A stretch of 35,701 bases of DNA from an uncultured Collinsella sp. (GTDB lineage Bacteria; Actinomycetota; Coriobacteriia; Coriobacteriales; Coriobacteriaceae), in contig CABUPE010000024.1 in the NCBI GenBank assembly GCA_902493515.1, positions 1 through 35,701 on the forward strand, given 5' to 3'. Positions within the stretch are counted from its first letter, which is position 1. Every line of letters starts with the position of its first letter. The notes below the pieces were generated by a model. That model was not told where the DNA came from. It searched no databases and worked only from the letters and a program-made list of their open reading frames with translations. The position numbers were made by a program, and so were the translations under genes. Positions 5,721 through 13,590 of this stretch are shown here, in pieces.

Positions 5721-7061
5721 ATGCTTACTACCAAGGAAGCCGCCGAGCTGCTCGGCATCACTCCGCGCAGGGTGCAGGAGCTCATAAAAAACGGAGCACT
5801 TGATGCCCGCAAGGCTTCTGGTGTATGGCTCATCGACAAAGACAGCGTCGACACGCGACTCCGTTCCGTGACCAAAACGGGGGGACGTCCCCGCCGCGGC
5901 CACGGTAAGAGCGAGATCGCGTTCACCCTCATGAATCGCACGCACGAAGTCGCTCAGCTGGTCTACAGCACATCGCGAAAAGACTTTACCCATATCGGCG
6001 CCGACATCGATTACGCCCACGCCCCTATTGGAGTATTTGGCCCTAATAGCCCCATATCGCTCGACTCTTTCCGCATTTGGTGGCGCGGCCGCGGTATCCC
6101 GCTCACACGCATTGGGCTAGCCTCCCTGCTTGCAGAAGCCGCAGTCGATGTTCCCGATGAACTCGTACAGCGAAATCTTGGCCTCTCCTTATCCGACCAG
6201 TATTGGATTAGGCCCCAAGACTCCGGTCTCACCTGGGAGGATATCAACTTCTTCAATAACGCCTTTGATGACGTCTCACTGTCCATTGCGCCCTTTGCCC
6301 CAGAGGGAAAAGCGGCTGCTGCAAAGCCCGATAACACCTCGGACGGCAATCTTCAAAAGTACTGGACGTGCGAGGGCGAGCGTCGAATTCTGCATAAGGC
6401 AGGAGCGCACCTGAACCAGGAACCTTATAACGAGCTGGTGGCGACTGCACTTCACCGTCGCATCCTAAACGCCTGCGATTATGTGCCTTACTCGCTCGAG
6501 GGCACGGGCACTTCCGCCCTGAGCATATGCGATGTCTTCTTAACTGATGAAGAAGAGTATGTCCCTGCGTTCTATGTAAACCAGTACGCGAACGCAGATG
6601 AACGGCTAACCGACTACGAGCGATATGTAGCAAACTGCGAGGAGCTCGGGGTGACAGGCGTCAAGGATGCCCTTGACCGCATGATCGTGTGCGACGACAT
6701 CATCGCCAACTACGATCGTCATTGGCGTAACTTTGGCCTTGTGCGAAACGTAAACACGCTAGCCTGCAGACCTGCCCCTATCTTCGATTCGGGCTCATCA
6801 CTCTGGTGCAACATATCACTAGAGGAGCTTAGGGCGGGAGAGCACAGTTTTACCAGCGCACAATTTCATTCAAGCCCCGCCAAACAAATGTTGCTCGTCG
6901 AGGACATGGGCTGGTTTGACGGCGACAAACTCGAGAGTTTCGTTGACGAGGCAATCGAAATCCTATCCAAAAACGACGCTCTTACAGCGAGACTGCCTTA
7001 TCTAAAAGAGGCGCTAACATGGCGCCTCGAAAGAATGATCGACATCGCTGAATGGAGTTAG
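5721..7061 (+). CDS. HTH-17 (excisionase-like) domain fused to a HipA-like kinase
   Basis: 446 aa from the ATG at 5721 (AAGGG 7 nt upstream). Residues 1-45 (LTTKEAAELLGITPRRVQEL ... GVWLI) form a MerR/excisionase-type winged HTH. The C-terminal two thirds resemble the HipA/PI3K-like kinase fold: S207-D-G-x-L-x-K ATP-loop-like segment, Lys226 in ILHKAG, a catalytic-loop candidate D332-R-H-W-R-N337, and a metal-binding Asp candidate in PIFDSG (D356). Residues 60-200 are not recognised. In classic hipBA the DNA-binding antitoxin and the kinase are separate chains; here both sit in one polypeptide, with a palindromic operator in front and no antitoxin gene beside it. It may be a self-regulated kinase or toxin. 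Composition is lower in GC than the housekeeping genes, suggesting transfer. Kinase activity and toxicity are inferred. Confidence 0.75.
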   Translation: MLTTKEAAELLGITPRRVQELIKNGALDARKASGVWLIDKDSVDTRLRSVTKTGGRPRRGHGKSEIAFTLMNRTHEVAQLVYSTSRKDFTHIGADIDYAHAPIGVFGPNSPISLDSFRIWWRGRGIPLTRIGLASLLAEAAVDVPDELVQRNLGLSLSDQYWIRPQDSGLTWEDINFFNNAFDDVSLSIAPFAPEGKAAAAKPDNTSDGNLQKYWTCEGERRILHKAGAHLNQEPYNELVATALHRRILNACDYVPYSLEGTGTSALSICDVFLTDEEEYVPAFYVNQYANADERLTDYERYVANCEELGVTGVKDALDRMIVCDDIIANYDRHWRNFGLVRNVNTLACRPAPIFDSGSSLWCNISLEELRAGEHSFTSAQFHSSPAKQMLLVEDMGWFDGDKLESFVDEAIEILSKNDALTARLPYLKEALTWRLERMIDIAEWS

Positions 7062-7088
7062 CGAGACAGCATCGCCCCGCCAACTCCC

Positions 7089-7766
7089 CTACCTCCCGCG
7101 CAGAGCTTTGAGCTTGGCCAGGGCCTCGGGGCTTAGACGGCTGCCCAGGGTCATCTTGATCTGCGGGGCCTCCTCGGCCTCGTGCACGTCGTTGTCGATC
7201 TGTTTGATCTCGTCCACCAGCATACGGCTCGAGATGCGCGTGACGCCCTTGCCCATGACGACGGCCTGGATCGTGCCGTCGCTCGATACCACGGAGCACG
7301 CGCGGCCTTCCTCGCGCGCCTCGATGCAGAGCTTTTGCACCACGGTATCGGCAGAAACGCCCGTCGGCGAAAACTCGATGCGCACGCCGCGGGCCGGCAG
7401 GTTGGGGCGCTCGCTGGAGATATTGCCCGCGCCGTCAAACACGATTACGGCCTCGTACCGACCTTGGGCAAACGCGGCAACGTCGTTGATGAGCGCGGTG
7501 CGCGCCATATCGTGAACGTCGCTGGAATACGGATCGTCGGAATGGTCGTACACGAGCTTTTCGTAGCGCGGCGTGCAGTGGATCACGTTGTAACCGTCGA
7601 CCACCAGCAGCTCAGGCTTGTTGGAGTGTACCGTCGAGACTGGGTCGGCGATAGCCTGCGCAAACGCATTGCCGCCCACGCCGTAGGTCGCGGCCGAAAC
7701 AATAGGCTTGGCCGAGCCCTCGCCAAAGCGCTTGGCCTTGGACTTGGCGCGGTTCTTCTTGGACAT
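7089..7766 (-). CDS. rae1: NYN-domain (YacP/Rae1-type) endoribonuclease
   Basis: 225-aa protein of the YacP family; B. subtilis Rae1 is a ribosome-associated endoribonuclease that cleaves mRNA in the A site. The signature LLVVDGYNVIH (D57, N60) opens a PIN-like NYN fold, with further acidic positions at VIVFDGAG and VVSSDGTI. About 50 residues precede the domain, starting with a basic stretch MSKKNRAKSKAKRFG; this extension is longer than in Bacillus and may contact rRNA (inference). The start ATG lies 3 nt after the rlmB stop, with GGAGGAG inside the rlmB end, so translation is probably coupled. The rlmB-yacP pair mirrors the Bacillus cysS-mrnC-rlmB-yacP order. Confidence 0.88.
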   Translation of the reverse strand: MSKKNRAKSKAKRFGEGSAKPIVSAATYGVGGNAFAQAIADPVSTVHSNKPELLVVDGYNVIHCTPRYEKLVYDHSDDPYSSDVHDMARTALINDVAAFAQGRYEAVIVFDGAGNISSERPNLPARGVRIEFSPTGVSADTVVQKLCIEAREEGRACSVVSSDGTIQAVVMGKGVTRISSRMLVDEIKQIDNDVHEAEEAPQIKMTLGSRLSPEALAKLKALRGR

Positions 7767-7769
7767 GCG

Positions 7770-8684
7770 CTACTCCTCCCCCATGAGCTCGCCGGCATTG
7801 CGGCGCAGCCACTCAAAGCACAGAGCGGTGGTCGCCTGGGCCACGTTGAGACTCTCGGTCATGCCGCGCTGGGGAAGCTTGGTCAAAAAGTCGCATTTCT
7901 CGAGCACCAGACGCGAGATGCCGTCGCCCTCGGAACCCATGACGAGCGCCACGCGACCCTCGAAGGGAGCATCCCAGCAACTGCCTTCGGCGTGCTCGGA
8001 GGCGCCGCCCACCCAAAAGCCGGCGGCCTTGAGGTCATCGAGCGCACGGGCGATATTGGGAACCTGCGCGATGGGCAGGTGCATGACGGCGCCGGCAGAA
8101 GTCTTGTAGCTGCCGACGGTCACACCGGCGGCGCGCTTGTTGGCAATGATGACGCCCGCCGCGCCCACGACCTCGGCGGAGCGCACGATGGCGCCAAAGT
8201 TGCCGTCGTCGGTCACATGGTCGAGCACGACGACGAGCGCCGGACCGTCGCCCGCACGGTCGAGGATATCGGCAACATCGGCATAGGGGAAATTGCCCAC
8301 CTCGAGCGCAATGCCCTGGTGAGCGCCATGGCTCGACAGCGCATCGAGCTGCGCGCGCGGCACATACTTAATGCGGACGCCTGCAGCGTTGAGGTCGTCG
8401 ACCAGGCGCGACAAGGCGGCATCGCGCTCCCCGCCCTCAGCGATGAGCGCGCACTTGACGGGAAAGCCGGTACGCAGCGCCTCGGCGGCAGCACGGCGAC
8501 CTTCGATAAACTCGCCCTTGGGAACCTGGACGTTATCGCGGCTACGCTCGCGCTGCGGGCGAGCAGCCTGTGAGCGCTCGCGCTGGCCCTTGGGAGCGGC
8601 AGCGCGGTCGTTGCGGCGAATCGGACGCGAGCCAGAAGCAGCCTGCTTGCCGCCACGAGGCGCACGCTTGCGATTGTCGGCCAT
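7770..8684 (-). CDS. rlmB: 23S rRNA 2'-O-ribose methyltransferase, TrmH/SpoU family
   Basis: SAM-dependent SPOUT enzyme, most like RlmB (Gm2251 of 23S rRNA). 304 aa from the ATG at 8684, chosen because AGGAGG lies 7 nt upstream. An upstream in-frame start at 8705 would add MYLGGHF without a binding site. All three SpoU motifs are visible: LDHVTDDGNFGAIVRSAE (motif 1), VMGSEGDGIS (motif 2) and LPQRGMTESLNVAQA (motif 3). An L30e-like substrate-binding domain (about 55-130) precedes the catalytic knot. The first 55 residues are a low-complexity Arg/Gln/Pro-rich tail that probably binds RNA. The gene is in line with cysS upstream, separated by a long palindromic element, and overlaps the ribosome binding site of rae1 downstream. 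Confidence 0.9.
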   Translation of the reverse strand: MADNRKRAPRGGKQAASGSRPIRRNDRAAAPKGQRERSQAARPQRERSRDNVQVPKGEFIEGRRAAAEALRTGFPVKCALIAEGGERDAALSRLVDDLNAAGVRIKYVPRAQLDALSSHGAHQGIALEVGNFPYADVADILDRAGDGPALVVVLDHVTDDGNFGAIVRSAEVVGAAGVIIANKRAAGVTVGSYKTSAGAVMHLPIAQVPNIARALDDLKAAGFWVGGASEHAEGSCWDAPFEGRVALVMGSEGDGISRLVLEKCDFLTKLPQRGMTESLNVAQATTALCFEWLRRNAGELMGEE

Positions 8685-8727
8685 AAAGTGACCTCCTAAA
8701 TACAACTATCAAACGAAACAAGTAGAC

Positions 8728-8828
8728 CGACCGCCCGAGGTGCGGCAGATTGCCTTGAAAGAGGAGGGCATAGACCTTGAGGTCATGCCCGACGATTGAA
8801 AGGCAAGGTGCCGTGGCTCGGGCGGTCG
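8728..8828. repeat. Long palindromic element between cysS and rlmB
   Basis: A roughly 100-nt interrupted palindrome. The arms pair in four blocks: 8728-8739/8817-8828 (12 bp perfect), 8743-8747/8809-8813 (5 bp), 8750-8756/8800-8806 (7 bp) and the tip 8766-8776/8781-8790 (10 bp, one bulged A, 4-nt loop). The tip GGCATAGACC-TTGA-GGTCATGCC is nearly identical to the tip of the element after lysS (22751-22773). There is no U-tract, so it is not a plain terminator. It occupies the place where Bacillus carries mrnC. Confidence 0.8.
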
Positions 8829-8851
8829 GGTGCTTGGGAAACCCGCGGGGA

Positions 8852-10318
8852 TTAGAGAGATTTGATACGGGTGCCGGCGGCGGTATCCTCAATGGTGAGG
8901 CCCAGGTCCTTGAGCTGGTCGCGGATGGCGTCGGCCAGATCCCAGTTCTTGGCGGCACGGGCCTCGGCGCGGGCCTCGAGAATCTTGGCAGCAGCCTCGT
9001 CCACGTCGTCGCCCGTATAGGCAACCAAACCGGCGGCAACACCCAGCAGACCCAGCGGCAGCTCCACCTTGGGCTCGGGAAGCTCGACGCCAAACGTATC
9101 GAGCAGCTCGGCCAGCGTATCGGCGGCAGCCAGGACTGCGGCCTTGTCGGCAGCGTCACCGGCCTGCTCCAGGTACTGGTTGCACTCGGTCACAAAGCCA
9201 AAGACGGCACCCATGGCACCAGCGGTGTTAAAGTCGTCGTCCATGCACTCCTTAAAGGTGGCGCGGGTCTCGGCGGCCTTGGCGGCAAACGCCTCGGATG
9301 CTGCCTCATCGGCATCGGCCGTCGCGTGGTTCGCAGCCCAGCGCAGGTTCTCGACCGTACCGGCGATACGCGTGAGCGAGTTCTCGGCACCCTCCAGGCG
9401 CTCCCAAGAAAAGTCGAGCGGTGAGCGATAGCTCGTCTGCAGCATCAGCAAACGCAGGGCGGCAGCGGAGTGCTGCTCGAGGACCTCGGCCAGCGTAAAG
9501 AAGTTACCAAGCGACTTGGACATCTTCTCGCCGTCGACCAGCAGCATGCCCGTGTGCATCCAGGTGTTGGAGAAGCCCTGGTGCCAGGCGCAGGTGGCCT
9601 GAGCGCACTCGTTCTCGTGATGCGGGAAGGCAAGATCGGAGCCGCCGCCGTGGATGTCGATCGGAGTACCCAGGTAGCGATGCACCATGGCGGCGCACTC
9701 GGTGTGCCAACCGGGACGGCCCTCGCCCCAGGGGCTCGGCCAGCTGGGCTCGCCGGGCTTGGCGGCCTTCCACAGGGCAAAGTCGAGCGGGTCGTTCTTG
9801 TCCTCGTTCTCCTCGATGCGCGCGCCAACCATAAGGTCGTCGATGTTGCGGCCCGAGACCTGACCATAGTTGGGATCGCTGCGCACGGCAAAGTACACAT
9901 CGCCGTTATCGGCTGCGTAAGCGTGGCCCTGCTCGATAAGCGTCTTGATCATGGCGATCATGGGGCCGATCTCCTTGGTGGCGCGGGGGCGCACATCGGG
10001 ATCGAGCACGTTGGCGGCGCGCATGACGCCGATGAACTTGTCCGAGAACTCCGTCGCGACCTCGGCGGCAGTGCGGCCCTGCTCGTTGGCGCGCTTGATG
10101 ATCTTGTCATCGACATCGGTGAGGTTCTGGGCGAACGTGACCTCGTAGCCGCTCGCGATGAGCCAGCGACGAATCACGTCAAAGCTGATGAACGTGCGGG
10201 CATTGCCGATGTGGATGTTGTCGTAGACCGTGGGGCCGCACACGTACATGCGGACCTTGCCGGACTCGATGGGCTGGAACTCTTCCTTTTTATGGGTAGC
10301 GCTGTTGTAGATACGCAT
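8852..10318 (-). CDS. cysS: Cysteinyl-tRNA synthetase
   Basis: Class I aminoacyl-tRNA synthetase, 488 aa, normal length. HIGN signature at 36-39, KMSKS at 265-269. Zinc-ligand candidates are Cys27 (VCGPT), Cys208 (WHTECAAM) and the HHENE motif at 233-237. The C-terminal helical part (about 310-488) forms the tRNA-binding region. It follows ispF with a 3-nt gap, so disA-ispD-ispF-cysS are probably one transcript. The 3' end is followed at once by the palindromic element 8728-8828. Confidence 0.97.
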   Translation of the reverse strand: MRIYNSATHKKEEFQPIESGKVRMYVCGPTVYDNIHIGNARTFISFDVIRRWLIASGYEVTFAQNLTDVDDKIIKRANEQGRTAAEVATEFSDKFIGVMRAANVLDPDVRPRATKEIGPMIAMIKTLIEQGHAYAADNGDVYFAVRSDPNYGQVSGRNIDDLMVGARIEENEDKNDPLDFALWKAAKPGEPSWPSPWGEGRPGWHTECAAMVHRYLGTPIDIHGGGSDLAFPHHENECAQATCAWHQGFSNTWMHTGMLLVDGEKMSKSLGNFFTLAEVLEQHSAAALRLLMLQTSYRSPLDFSWERLEGAENSLTRIAGTVENLRWAANHATADADEAASEAFAAKAAETRATFKECMDDDFNTAGAMGAVFGFVTECNQYLEQAGDAADKAAVLAAADTLAELLDTFGVELPEPKVELPLGLLGVAAGLVAYTGDDVDEAAAKILEARAEARAAKNWDLADAIRDQLKDLGLTIEDTAAGTRIKSL

Positions 10319-10321
10319 TCG

Positions 10322-10816
10322 TTACTCCTTAACGGTTTTCTGTAGCAGGCAGACGGCCCAGGCGCCGATTCCCTCGCCCTGGCCTTCCCAACCGAGCTTT
10401 TCGGTCGTAGTGGCGGCGACGCCCACGTTTTCGACGTCAACGCCCAGGGCATGGGCAAGGTTGGCACGCATGGCATCGCGGTGCGGGGTGATCTTAGGCT
10501 GCTGGCAGGCAATGGTGCAATCGGCATCGACAAACTCGAAGCCCAGCTCGCGCGCGTAGTCCATCACGCGAGCGAGCAGCACCATCGAATCGGCACCCTC
10601 ATAGGCGGGGTCGGTATCGGGGAATAGCTTGCCAATGTCTCCCCCACGGCAGGCGCCCAGAATGGCGTCGGCCAAGGCGTGCGCGAGCACATCGGCATCC
10701 GAGTGGCCCAGCAGGCCGCGCTCGTAGGGAATGTCGATACCGCCGATGATACATCGACGCCCCTCCACCAGACGGTGAACGTCGTAGCCATGGCCAATGC
10801 GCAGGTTACTGAACAT
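10322..10816 (-). CDS. ispF: 2-C-methyl-D-erythritol 2,4-cyclodiphosphate synthase
   Basis: MEP-pathway enzyme that cyclises CDP-ME 2-phosphate to MEcPP. 164 aa from the ATG at 10816, which overlaps the end of ispD by 11 nt. A longer in-frame reading to 10849 lies inside ispD and would add residues before the conserved FSNLRIGHGYDVH start. Zinc ligands are D12, H14 and H46 (the D8/H10/H42 set of the E. coli enzyme), and the GHSDADVL segment is intact. Overlap with ispD indicates coupled expression of two steps of the same pathway; the third Isp gene of the window, ispE, is 16 kb away. Confidence 0.96.
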   Translation of the reverse strand: MFSNLRIGHGYDVHRLVEGRRCIIGGIDIPYERGLLGHSDADVLAHALADAILGACRGGDIGKLFPDTDPAYEGADSMVLLARVMDYARELGFEFVDADCTIACQQPKITPHRDAMRANLAHALGVDVENVGVAATTTEKLGWEGQGEGIGAWAVCLLQKTVKE

Positions 10817-11534
10817 GGGGAAGGTCCTCTCCCTCGGCCATACGGCCAAGCAGAATCGCGGTTACGGGACGCAAGTCCTCGGGCACCGTCACCTTAAGGT
10901 TATCGCGCGGGCTCTGGACGCAGCGGACGCGCCCACCCATGCGCTCGACCAGCGACGAATCATCGGTGCCGATAAAGCCCTCGGCAATGGCTGCAGCGTG
11001 GGCGCGCTTCATAGCATCGACGCTAAAGATCTGCGGCGTCTGCGCAGCCCAATAAAGCTCACGCGGCGGCGTCTCGACGATGTTATCGCCGTCGACGATC
11101 TTGAGTGTGTCGATCGCGGGTTGACCGCACACGACACCGTCGAGCGAGCGGTCGCCCACAAGCACGTCGATCGCATGATCGATGGCCTCGGTCGTGATGA
11201 GCGGACGAGCGCCATCGTGAATGGCGACGTATTCAAAGCCCGCCGGCACCGCGTGCACGCCGGCACGGGTGGAGTCCTGGCGGGTATCGCCGGCATCGGC
11301 AAAACTGATGGGCGTGTCATAGTCAAACGGGTCGATGGCCAGGCGGCGCATCTCGGCACGGCGCTCGGCAGGGCAAACCACGACGATGTGGCCGACCTTA
11401 TCGCTACGGTCAAACGCGCGGATGGACCAGCTCATGAGCGGACGGCCCGCCACGTTAACGAGCTGCTTGCCGCCGGGATTTCCAAAGCGCTGGCCGCTGC
11501 CGCCGGCAACGACCACAGCGCATACGGGCGCCAT
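10806..11534 (-). CDS. ispD: 2-C-methyl-D-erythritol 4-phosphate cytidylyltransferase
   Basis: MEP-pathway enzyme forming CDP-ME from CTP and MEP. 242 aa. The nucleotide-binding AGGSGQRFG motif (about 10-18) is present, followed by GKQL, IHDGARP and TDDSSLVE, and a C-terminal D-N-LKVT segment. The start ATG overlaps the disA stop by one base (TAATG), so translation is coupled to disA. The 3' end overlaps ispF. Family assignment is secure. Confidence 0.96.
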   Translation of the reverse strand: MAPVCAVVVAGGSGQRFGNPGGKQLVNVAGRPLMSWSIRAFDRSDKVGHIVVVCPAERRAEMRRLAIDPFDYDTPISFADAGDTRQDSTRAGVHAVPAGFEYVAIHDGARPLITTEAIDHAIDVLVGDRSLDGVVCGQPAIDTLKIVDGDNIVETPPRELYWAAQTPQIFSVDAMKRAHAAAIAEGFIGTDDSSLVERMGGRVRCVQSPRDNLKVTVPEDLRPVTAILLGRMAEGEDLPHVQ

Positions 11535-12601
11535 TATGCGTTCCCCTGTTTGGTGCCCTTCATGCGGTACAGCGAGTCCGCAAGAATGGCAGGGTTGTTG
11601 ACGCCAAAGTCGCCCAAGCGCTCCGGATCCTCGCTGATGTCGTCCATGAGCTCCTGCAGCGAGCCATACTCGTCGACGATCTTCTCGGCCACGCCGTCGC
11701 GCACGACGGACACGCGCGAAAGCGTGCGCAGGCCCAGCGGCGTCATGACGGAGTCCTCGTCCAGGTCGTCATAGCCCAGAACTGCCGCCACGTGCTGCGG
11801 GTCAGACAGGTCCTTAGGCGTCATGCGACTCAGCTCGGCGCGAATCTTCTCGGCGTTGGCCTCAGAGGAATCGCTTGCGTAGTCGCGGATCATCAAGTCG
11901 TATTCGGTATCCATGCTGGAGCCCGCGAGCTGCTCAAGCTGCATCTGCACGAGCTTGCCCTGGTTACCCAGCTTGACGATGCAATCCTTAAGCTCGGTCT
12001 TTGCCTGTTGCATGATCTCGAAACTCGAGAAAATGCCGGTGATGTCGGCGAGCGTGACGTAGTCGTCGAGCTCGAGGGCCGTCAGGCGCAGCAGGGAGCG
12101 ATCGAGCGACTGACGGGTAGTCTGGAGCGTGGCGACGAGCTGGTTGACCGAGCTCATGATGGTGGTGACGGGCTGGATCTCGTAGCTCTTGCCGTGGACG
12201 TACACGTTGACGACGGCGCGACGAGCCGAAACCGAGATCACGATGGCATCGGTGAGCACCGACATGCGAGCGGCAGTACGGTGACGCATGCCCGTCTCAC
12301 TCGTGGCGAGCGAGGGATCGGGATTGAGGTGGAAGTTGGCGCGCAGGATCTGGGTGAGGTCGCCATCGATAACGATGGCGCCGTCCATCTTGGAAAGCTC
12401 GAACAGGCGGTTCGAGGTAAACGAAATGTTGAGCGGGAAGCCGTCGTTACCGGCAGCGAGCACGTTTTCGGTGTCGCCGACGCAGATAAGGGCGCCCAGG
12501 TGACCGGCGATGATCATGTCGAGGGCGGTGCGGATCGGCTGACCAGGTGCCGTCAGGCGGATGGCCTGTTCCATACGCTTTTGCAGCTCGTTCTTATCCA
12601 A
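11534..12601 (-). CDS. disA: DNA integrity scanning diadenylate cyclase DisA
   Basis: Makes cyclic di-AMP from two ATP and scans DNA for branched structures. 355 aa, typical length. The N-terminal DAC domain carries DGA (73-75) and RHR (106-108). A central helical spine and a C-terminal RuvA-like helix-hairpin-helix region (about 280-355, with VAAVLGYDDLDEDSV and LSRVSVVRDGVAEKIVDEYGSL) follow. The start codon is TTG at 12601, with GGGAG 7 nt before it; an ATG six bases upstream is in another frame. First gene of the disA-ispD-ispF-cysS run, divergent from the mntP riboswitch. Confidence 0.96.
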   Translation of the reverse strand: MDKNELQKRMEQAIRLTAPGQPIRTALDMIIAGHLGALICVGDTENVLAAGNDGFPLNISFTSNRLFELSKMDGAIVIDGDLTQILRANFHLNPDPSLATSETGMRHRTAARMSVLTDAIVISVSARRAVVNVYVHGKSYEIQPVTTIMSSVNQLVATLQTTRQSLDRSLLRLTALELDDYVTLADITGIFSSFEIMQQAKTELKDCIVKLGNQGKLVQMQLEQLAGSSMDTEYDLMIRDYASDSSEANAEKIRAELSRMTPKDLSDPQHVAAVLGYDDLDEDSVMTPLGLRTLSRVSVVRDGVAEKIVDEYGSLQELMDDISEDPERLGDFGVNNPAILADSLYRMKGTKQGNA

Positions 12602-12670
12602 GGCATCGCTCCCATCGTATACGCTCCATAAACGCTAAATAGTTTCTCACGGTTTGTCCCTGCGGCGCTT

Positions 12671-12755
12671 GCGAAATCCGATGCTTACAGAATGAGCGAA
12701 CACAGCTGAGAGCCCAACCCAAATCAGCTGTTCATGTGGTAGCATCGGGATTCGC
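12671..12755. repeat. Imperfect long inverted repeat between disA and the mntP riboswitch
   Basis: Outer arms 12671-12685 and 12741-12755 (GCGAAATCCGATGCT / AGCATCGGGATTCGC, 13 of 15 complementary). Inner arms 12698-12709 and 12724-12733 contain CAGCTGA/TCAGCTG. The element fills the divergent intergenic region, where the promoters of disA and mntP must lie. It could be a regulatory palindrome or a repeat remnant; no promoter hexamers stand out. Confidence 0.55.
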
Positions 12756-12759
12756 ATAA

Positions 12760-12895
12760 ATGAGGGAGTAGTCGCGTGATCGGGTTCGCCTCCGGTGGCG
12801 CGGCAAGTCAACACACTGGCCGATGCGGCCTGGCTTGCCTTAATGAACGAGACTCGTGGCTGTGCGCGCAACGCGTACGCCACGGGTCTTTTTTG
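12760..12895 (+). promoter_or_regulatory. yybP-ykoY manganese riboswitch with terminator, upstream of mntP
   Basis: The leader opens with the family hallmark GAGGGAGTAG and includes paired segments GCCGATGCGGC and GGCAAG...CTTGCC. It ends with AACGAGACTCGTGGC. The last part folds as a terminator (AGACTCGTGGC 12850-12860 / GCCACGGGTCT 12879-12889, one G-U pair, then six T). In this family Mn2+ binding stabilises the aptamer and prevents the terminator, turning on exporter genes. The next gene is mntP, the classic target, which raises confidence. Exact helix boundaries were judged by eye. Confidence 0.87.
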
Positions 12896-12947
12896 TTACT
12901 CCCCCAAGAGGTACACGCGGGCCCGCCCGCAGAGAGGGAGCCAGACT

Positions 12948-13526
12948 ATGGGACTCGCAGAGCTTGTGTTGCTCGCTATCGGCCTTTCTATGGACGCTTT
13001 TGCCGTATCCATCTGCAAGGGCCTTGGCATGAAAAGGATCAACCTTAAGGTCGCCGTGATACTCGGCCTGTTCTTTGGCGGTTTCCAGGCCGGCATGCCC
13101 GTAATTGGGTGGGCCCTTGGTAGCCAGTTCATGGGCATCATCAGCCCCATCGACCACTGGATCGCCTTTATCCTGCTCGCCTTTATCGGCGGCAAGATGC
13201 TGTGGGAAGCCTTTACTGAGGACGAGAACGAAGGCGACGGCAAGGATGCCGAAAAGATCGACCTGGGCGAATATCTAATCCTTGCCATCGCCACCTCGAT
13301 TGACGCGCTTGCCGTGGGCATCTCGTTTGCCGCGCTCTCGGTCGATATCGTTCCCGCCGTGTCGCTCATTGGCATCACGACCTTTGTCTTCTCCGTTGCC
13401 GGCGTAGCGATCGGCCACACCTTTGGCGCGCGCTACGAAAAGCCCGCCACCATCGTGGGTGGCGTCGTGCTCATCCTCATCGGGCTTAAGATCTTGCTTG
13501 AGCATCTGGGGATTTTGGCGCTGTAA
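12948..13526 (+). CDS. mntP: Manganese exporter MntP
   Basis: Small inner-membrane Mn2+ efflux pump (MntP/YebN, DUF204). 192 aa with about six transmembrane segments arranged as two related halves. Each half carries the conserved Asp motif (GLSMDAFAVSICKGL near residue 15, SIDALAVGISFAAL near 120), and a charged loop DENEGDGKDAEKID separates them. The ATG at 12948 is chosen because GAGGGAG lies 7 nt upstream; longer in-frame readings would run back through the riboswitch. Expression is expected to rise with intracellular Mn2+ through the leader riboswitch. Confidence 0.95.
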   Translation: MGLAELVLLAIGLSMDAFAVSICKGLGMKRINLKVAVILGLFFGGFQAGMPVIGWALGSQFMGIISPIDHWIAFILLAFIGGKMLWEAFTEDENEGDGKDAEKIDLGEYLILAIATSIDALAVGISFAALSVDIVPAVSLIGITTFVFSVAGVAIGHTFGARYEKPATIVGGVVLILIGLKILLEHLGILAL

Positions 13527-13555
13527 AACACCCTTCAAAACTAAACGTCCGGATG

Positions 13556-13590
13556 AGGCCTCATGCAGAGTTTTGCATGAGGCCTTTTCA
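13556..13590 (+). terminator. Terminator of mntP (overlaps an operator-like palindrome)
   Basis: 12-bp perfect stem AGGCCTCATGCA / TGCATGAGGCCT (13556-13567 and 13574-13585), 6-nt loop, followed by TTTTC. The loop and inner stem contain ATGCA-GAGTTT-TGCAT, nearly the same as the hipB operator-like site 27 bp downstream. Confidence 0.85.

Noticed and set aside
12795..12947. Upstream-extended start of MntP
   Set aside because: This stretch is the yybP-ykoY riboswitch and its terminator; the family starts at the ATG 12948 with GAGGGAG before it.
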